64,000 bases of DNA from contig JANFOG010000016.1 of the NCBI GenBank assembly GCA_024336345.1, positions 1-64,000 on the forward strand, written 5' to 3'. Below are positions 61,391 to 64,000 of the stretch, one piece after another. This DNA comes from Mariannaea sp. PMI_226 (taxonomy: Eukaryota; Ascomycota; Sordariomycetes; Hypocreales; Nectriaceae). Within the stretch, counting starts at the first letter, position 1. Each line of letters opens with the position of its first letter. Position numbers and translations under genes: made by a program. Below the pieces are notes generated by a model. That model was given only the letters and a program-made list of their open reading frames with translations, had not been told where the DNA came from and searched no databases.

Positions 61391-62903
61391 TCGCCCTTGC
61401 AATGAATTGAATATTATCGATCAATCATGCTTTCGTTTATTTACTGGAGTTTTGTGCGTTTTGCCATGCTCAGAGGAATGGTTTTGGGGAGGGATACGGG
61501 ACTTTTGGAATCGGAATGGAAATTGAACTAGGCCAACGCTGCCTGGAGGGAGTCTTCCTCATACTTTTGGTTAATGATGTGTCATCTAAGTATCTTGAGA
61601 CTTAACTTAACCGGTCTGTTCGGACCAAACGAAAATTTATGTGCTTAATATTTTGCAGTTGAGCTCATCCATATCATTGACAAGAATACAAGAGCAACGT
61701 GATTGCCGAGACGAATGTATAGGTAGATACGTAGTTATTTGATGCTCACGCCAAATGACGAATACAGTAGGGAGAGTGAGGCGGGGCCGCTAAGGCCCGA
61801 ACTATAGGTTTCAAAACAGCGAAGATAAAATAAGTTGGTATATTTGACAGTACAAAACGGAGTAGTCCGTATAATGAGTAGCCGTCCTCAACAACACAAA
61901 CCATGTTACCAACGTTGATAATATACTAGGCCGTTCGACGACTAGTCGAGTAACTAAACTACATACGACAGAGTATTCAAACACGCCGTCTAACCGAAAC
62001 ATGGATTATCCGAGAGCCTCAAGTTATTGAGTATTCGCAATTTCATCCCAGTTTTAATCAGCTTCCTTGATTGAATATGTATATGCAAATACATACATTC
62101 CTACTTTCTTTATCTTAACTCACCTCGTGTACCTAATAAGTACCATATAAGTTCCAAAGATACCTAACTCGATACCCAGTTCAGGTCTTGCTGACGACAT
62201 AACGCGAGCACTGTGCGAAGAGTGTTGGGTGTATTGCAAGATTGAAAACTCGTATCCAGAAAATGGAAATAGTAGATATGGAAATATGCTGTTTACGCCA
62301 GTAACTATATGTCTACAGGTCAATCAACCAATCTGGGCCGAAGGCAGCTCCAACGCAGATGAACCTAATCTAACTTTATGCCACACAGCATCTTTAATGT
62401 ACTGTACAGATCACTGTACGCCATACCCAAGGTAGGTAGTGATGTACTTTAGCGTTCTGTCGAGGTGGTACTCCGTGACTGCTAGGAGTTAGGTGCCTTC
62501 CTTAGGTAGGTAGGTAGGTAGGTACTTACTCTAGGTACCCTATTCCTCTACCTAAGTAGGCACCGACCTTCCGGTACCCAGCTGCAGACCGTCTAGTATT
62601 AGGAACAAGGACAAGACAGTAACGACGTCTCTTCTGTGACTGCGCATCCAGCCCGCCTTCGTACTTCGTACTTCGTGCTCCATAGGCGCACTTATCCCAA
62701 ACCCATCCACATACATCTCTCTCGAACAACTCGTTTCTTACTGATACTAAATACTGTTGCAATCTCTCTTGCTGAGATACTCCCTCCTCCACCACCACTA
62801 CTCCCCTTCCGTGCTGCCTCAGGTAGCGCCGGTTACGACGACGCACGTTGTTCTGCAGACTCTATCTATCGCCCTCACGAGTCTGGCCCGCCCATCTTCC
62901 ATC
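61391..62903. promoter_or_regulatory. Intergenic region with GGTA repeats before Syn8
   Basis: 1.5 kb. The first part is the 3' flank of the 60530 gene. Near 62,500-62,570 is a dense run of AGGTA words (TTAGGTAGGTAGGTAGGTAGG, then CTAGGTACCC and CTACCTAAGTAGG), 340-400 bp upstream of the SNARE start. A CT-rich stretch precedes that ATG. No gene was recognised. Confidence 0.5.
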
Positions 62904-63778
62904 ATGTCCACCTCAAGCCAGCTCTTCCTCCTTTCCGATCATATTAAGCTCTCGCTTCTAGAGCGCAAACGTGCACAGAGTTTGAATCTTGAGGATGATA
63001 CCCAAGATGGACACATCTCGCGATCCCTCGATCAGTTCCGCGATGGGCTCACCAATGTCGACCGAGAACGACAGCGCCTCTTTGAGGCTGGCGATGCGAC
63101 GTGCGTTCCCCCTGTGCTCGCCTCTACGTTGTAAAAAAAAAAAAAAAAACCACTGACTCGGTCGATCTTAGGGCTGCTTCAAATCTTTCCGAATCTCTAG
63201 AAACCCTCCAGAAGCAATACGACGACCTTGTAGCCCAATTCCATGGCTTTGCTAACCCTTCAACCACTGCCACTCTCACTCACCCCAACTCTGATGCTCT
63301 CTCCGAAGACTTCGCTCACGCTACCTCAACCTCCCCCCCTGGCGGCCGCAAACCTAAAACAGTCCGCTTCAGCGATACCCCTCAAAAACCACCGTCCCCT
63401 TCGCATGAACTCTTCGGGCCCTATCGTGACGACCCATCCGACTCAGCCGGCTATCGCGATGAGGCTGAGGCCATGTCCAATCAACAGATTCATGAGTATC
63501 ACTCGCAAATCCTAGACCAGCAGGATGAGCAGCTTGACCGCCTCGGTGAATCCATCAGCCGCCAACGAGAGCTGAGTATGCAGATTGGCGACGAGTTGGA
63601 CAGCCATGTTGCCATGCTTGACGAAGTCGAGGGCGTCACGGATCGTCATCAGAGCCGTCTGGACCGAGCCAGTAGAGCATTAGGCAAAGTTGCTCGAGGA
63701 GCGAGCGAGAACAAACAAATGACGACCATTATTGTTCTAATCATTATACTGGTCCTGCTCATTGTCATCCTGAAATAG
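62904..63778 (+). CDS. SYN8: Syn8-type Qc-SNARE
   Basis: Endosomal/vacuolar membrane-fusion SNARE of the syntaxin-8 group. Two exons (62904-63100, 63172-63778) give 267 residues. ATG at 62904 reads MSTSSQLFLLSDHIKLSLLE, the start of the N-terminal helical domain. The first intron (GTGCGT donor, CTTAG acceptor) contains a 17-nt A run and must be removed to join GDAT to AASNLSESLETLQ. The SNARE helix at about residues 165-235 holds the zero-layer glutamine (LSMQIGDELDSHVAMLDEVE). It follows QILDQQDEQLDRLGESISRQ and precedes a basic turn. The protein ends in a single hydrophobic anchor (TTIIVLIIILVLLIVIL). It could be annotated as Tlg1-like, but the length and the anchor fit Syn8 better. Confidence 0.9.
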
Positions 63779-64000
63779 TCTAAGAGTATTATTTCATGGC
63801 CAGCAGAATGTAGACGAATCTCATGGGTTTCCTTTTTGGCGTTAGTGGGACGGGGTTCTTGTCTACATCAATCATTTTGCCTTTATTTCACTGATGTTTG
63901 GAGTTTTTTATTTTCCCTCGATTTCGGTCAAAGCCTTGTTTACAAGTGGGCGTACGAAGTACGCTGCTAGCTCAACACACCTATACAGTAATTATGTGTA
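63779..64000. other. 3' flank of the Syn8 gene
   Basis: 222 bp, T-rich, with no gene seen before the window ends. Confidence 0.4.

Overview
The window looks like a chromosome segment of a filamentous ascomycete, most likely a Sordariomycete and probably Hypocreales. The genes are intron-poor, with 45-85 nt introns carrying GTAAGT-type donors and CTAAC-type branch sites. Orthologues are of the fungal type (Ira/neurofibromin RasGAP, Rat1, Uso1, Rav1, Sfi1, HymA, Pkh, Syn8), and a roughly 50% GC gene-rich part abuts an extremely AT-rich block bearing repeat-induced point mutation (RIP) scars. The species cannot be named from the sequence alone.

Region 1 (1-about 11,950) is an AT-rich, gene-free isochore built from transposons. 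At 330-3300 (minus) lies a hAT-superfamily transposase reading frame split by twelve short AT-rich introns. It has a BED-type zinc finger and a well preserved C-terminal dimerisation domain, but also a few frameshifts and stops. A second, 5'-truncated copy of its 3' end lies in the opposite orientation at 3903-4298. From about 4640 to 9260 (plus) is a heavily RIP-mutated Tad1-like LINE: gag zinc knuckle, endonuclease and reverse transcriptase motifs are recognisable only as C-to-T and G-to-A derivatives. At 9990-10617 a small GC-richer island has 108-bp direct repeats differing only by transitions, with tRNA-like A and B boxes. Minisatellites occur at 1-290, 2910-3037 and 4310-4455.

Region 2 (12,082-about 55,400) is compact, conserved and housekeeping. 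In order: Ira-type RasGAP (minus), Rat1 nuclear 5'-3' exonuclease (minus), Uso1/p115 tether (plus), PRMT3-like arginine methyltransferase (plus), OPT-family transporter (minus), Rav1 of the RAVE complex (minus), Sfi1 spindle-pole-body protein (minus), a 59-residue twin-CX9C protein resembling NDUFAF8 (plus), cytosolic isoleucyl-tRNA synthetase (minus), HymA/Mo25 (plus), Snf12/Swp73 SWIB protein (minus) and a PDK1/Pkh-type kinase (minus). Divergent pairs (Rat1/Uso1, Sfi1/CX9C, IleRS/HymA) share upstream regions. Convergent pairs are separated by only 80-400 bp. The genes do not form a pathway. Loose themes are Ras/PDK1/Mo25 signalling, membrane traffic (Uso1, Rav1, Syn8) and RNA/translation (Rat1, IleRS).

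Region 3 (about 55,400-64,000) is gene-poor. It has a 2.5 kb stretch with no credible gene, a probable decayed gene (57,860-59,340), a conserved-looking but unrecognised protein with a 5'-leader intron (60,530-61,390) and a Syn8-type SNARE (62,904-63,778).

I found no clear undescribed multi-gene system. The most unusual items are the intron-dense AT-rich hAT element, the small direct-repeat/tRNA-like element, the abrupt isochore edge at the last exon of the RasGAP gene, and the easily missed twin-CX9C gene.
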